DNA of 6,456 nucleotides, from assembly GCA_025356915.1 (NCBI GenBank), contig JANXQG010000289.1, positions 1 through 6,456 on the forward strand, given 5' to 3'. This DNA is from Planctomycetota bacterium. Lineage in GTDB: Bacteria > Planctomycetota > Planctomycetia > Pirellulales > Thermoguttaceae. Shown here piece after piece: positions 5,772-6,456 of this stretch (its first letter is position 1; the number at the start of each line of letters is the position of its first letter). The notes beneath the pieces were generated by a model, which saw nothing but the letters and a program-made list of their open reading frames with translations, was not told where the DNA came from and made no database searches. The position numbers were made by a program, and so were the translations under genes.

Positions 5772-6456
5772 TCACGGTGCTTTCTTCGCAGGCTTCGCGA
5801 CCAACACGACTTCACGGATGCTCTTCACGGTTTTGCCGTTCTCGACATACTGCGCCACAAGCTGGTAATGCCCAGGCATTACCGGAAACTGTAGGACGTA
5901 ATCCTGCCGAGGAATACTCGTTCAAATTCACGGGGTTTGCCGGCGGCTTGTCCTGATCGGCCAATACCTGCCCATTGAACGCCTCGGTTGTCCAGAGTGG
6001 TTTTCCAAGTTGATAGTAGGGATGTTGCTCGAGAGTGTCCGTCGGCGACTGGGGCTTGCCGCTGCCGCCATCCCAGGGCCGGTTTTGCAGATCGAAGTTG
6101 CGCATTCGCCGGATCAGCTTCTCCGTCTCGCGGGCCTTGGCCGTTTCGTTCTGAGCGTCCCAGATCCACGAGGCAGGGGTGATTGTTCCACTCCAACATC
6201 CAGTCGCCGAATTCGGGCTGGAGAATATCGGCGGTAAGACGCTCCGCCATCCGCCCGCTCAGACCCCAGACCTTCTTGCCATACCAACCTTTATTGATCT
6301 TCAGCCGCACGGTTTCAGGTACTTTGCCCCTGAGGATGAATTCCCGTTTCAGGAAAAGGTAATCGTAGCTGCCGTCGTTGCCGTAAAGGACTGGCCTCGC
6401 CATTTCGGAAAGTCCTGGAACGGGGATCGAATGTTTCCAAGAGGCGGGAATGGTCT
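5772..6456 (-). pseudogene. Decayed glycoside hydrolase family 2-like gene (frameshifted, internally deleted, runs off window)
   Basis: Read 5' to 3' on the minus strand, three frames join into one protein. From 6454 to about 6177 the frame gives a sugar-binding beta-sandwich typical of GH2 enzymes ('SYDYLFLKREF', 'VRLKINKGWYGKKVW'), then 'GDWMLEWNNHP'. At 6176-6179 an extra base in a CCCC run shifts the frame, and the next frame continues 'ASWIWDAQNETAKARE', matching the GH2 acid/base motif (Asn-Glu; Glu codon 6145-6147). That frame carries on ('NFDLQNRPWDGG', 'EQHPYYQLGKPLWTTEAF') to about 5908. There another single extra base shifts into a frame reading 'QDYVLQFPVMPGHYQLVAQY' and ending at TGA 5774-5772. 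Removing one base at each site restores one reading frame. The beta-sandwich motif and the catalytic Glu are only about 74 codons apart, whereas they are several hundred apart in LacZ-type enzymes, so the core is largely lost. The 5' end is outside the window. Confidence 0.65.

Noticed and set aside
5812..6105. A stand-alone 97-codon minus-strand hypothetical gene
   Set aside because: It is the middle frame of the decayed GH2-like gene; the ATG is an internal Met and the sequence continues meaningfully upstream of it in the same frame.
1..6456. A new defence system, CRISPR array or prophage
   Set aside because: There are no regularly spaced repeats, no integrase or transposase, and the single Uma2 gene has no partner gene; the evidence supports core genes plus a decayed metabolic region.

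Overview
The window looks like a planctomycete chromosome, most likely of the Pirellulales type. This is inferred from the GC-rich codon use, the style of the DnaG and sigma-70 proteins, the Uma2-family gene and two intergenic/intragenic palindromic repeats of a kind common in that group. No ribosomal RNA or other decisive marker is present, so the lineage call is an inference.

Left half (1-4323, all + strand): a conserved information-processing block. It starts inside dnaG (primase, 5' end cut by the window), continues through a 165-bp gap into rpoD (housekeeping sigma factor, GTG start with a strong ribosome binding site), then a spacer holding a GC-rich palindromic repeat and a strong intrinsic terminator, and then a coiled-coil C4 zinc-ribbon protein. 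The dnaG-rpoD pair is the core of the classical macromolecular-synthesis cluster, linking replication priming and transcription initiation. The zinc-ribbon protein belongs to a family in which some members bind a sigma factor.

Right half (4393-6456, all - strand): an eroded accessory region. From right to left in coordinates (5' to 3' on the minus strand) it holds a collapsed glycoside hydrolase family 2-like gene with two frameshifts and a large internal loss, an intact Uma2-family (PD-(D/E)XK-fold) gene with its own near-consensus sigma-70 promoter and ribosome binding site, and a collapsed sodium:solute symporter remnant. The hydrolase and symporter may be the ruins of one sugar-breakdown and uptake locus, while the Uma2 gene between them still looks functional. 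A 24-bp inverted repeat sits exactly across the Uma2 promoter and is an operator candidate.

I found no CRISPR array, tRNA, rRNA, integrase, transposase or convincing new multi-gene system. The most informative unusual items are the gene decay, the Uma2 promoter dyad, the palindromic repeat inside the dnaG coding sequence, and the zinc-ribbon gene placed right after the rpoD terminator.
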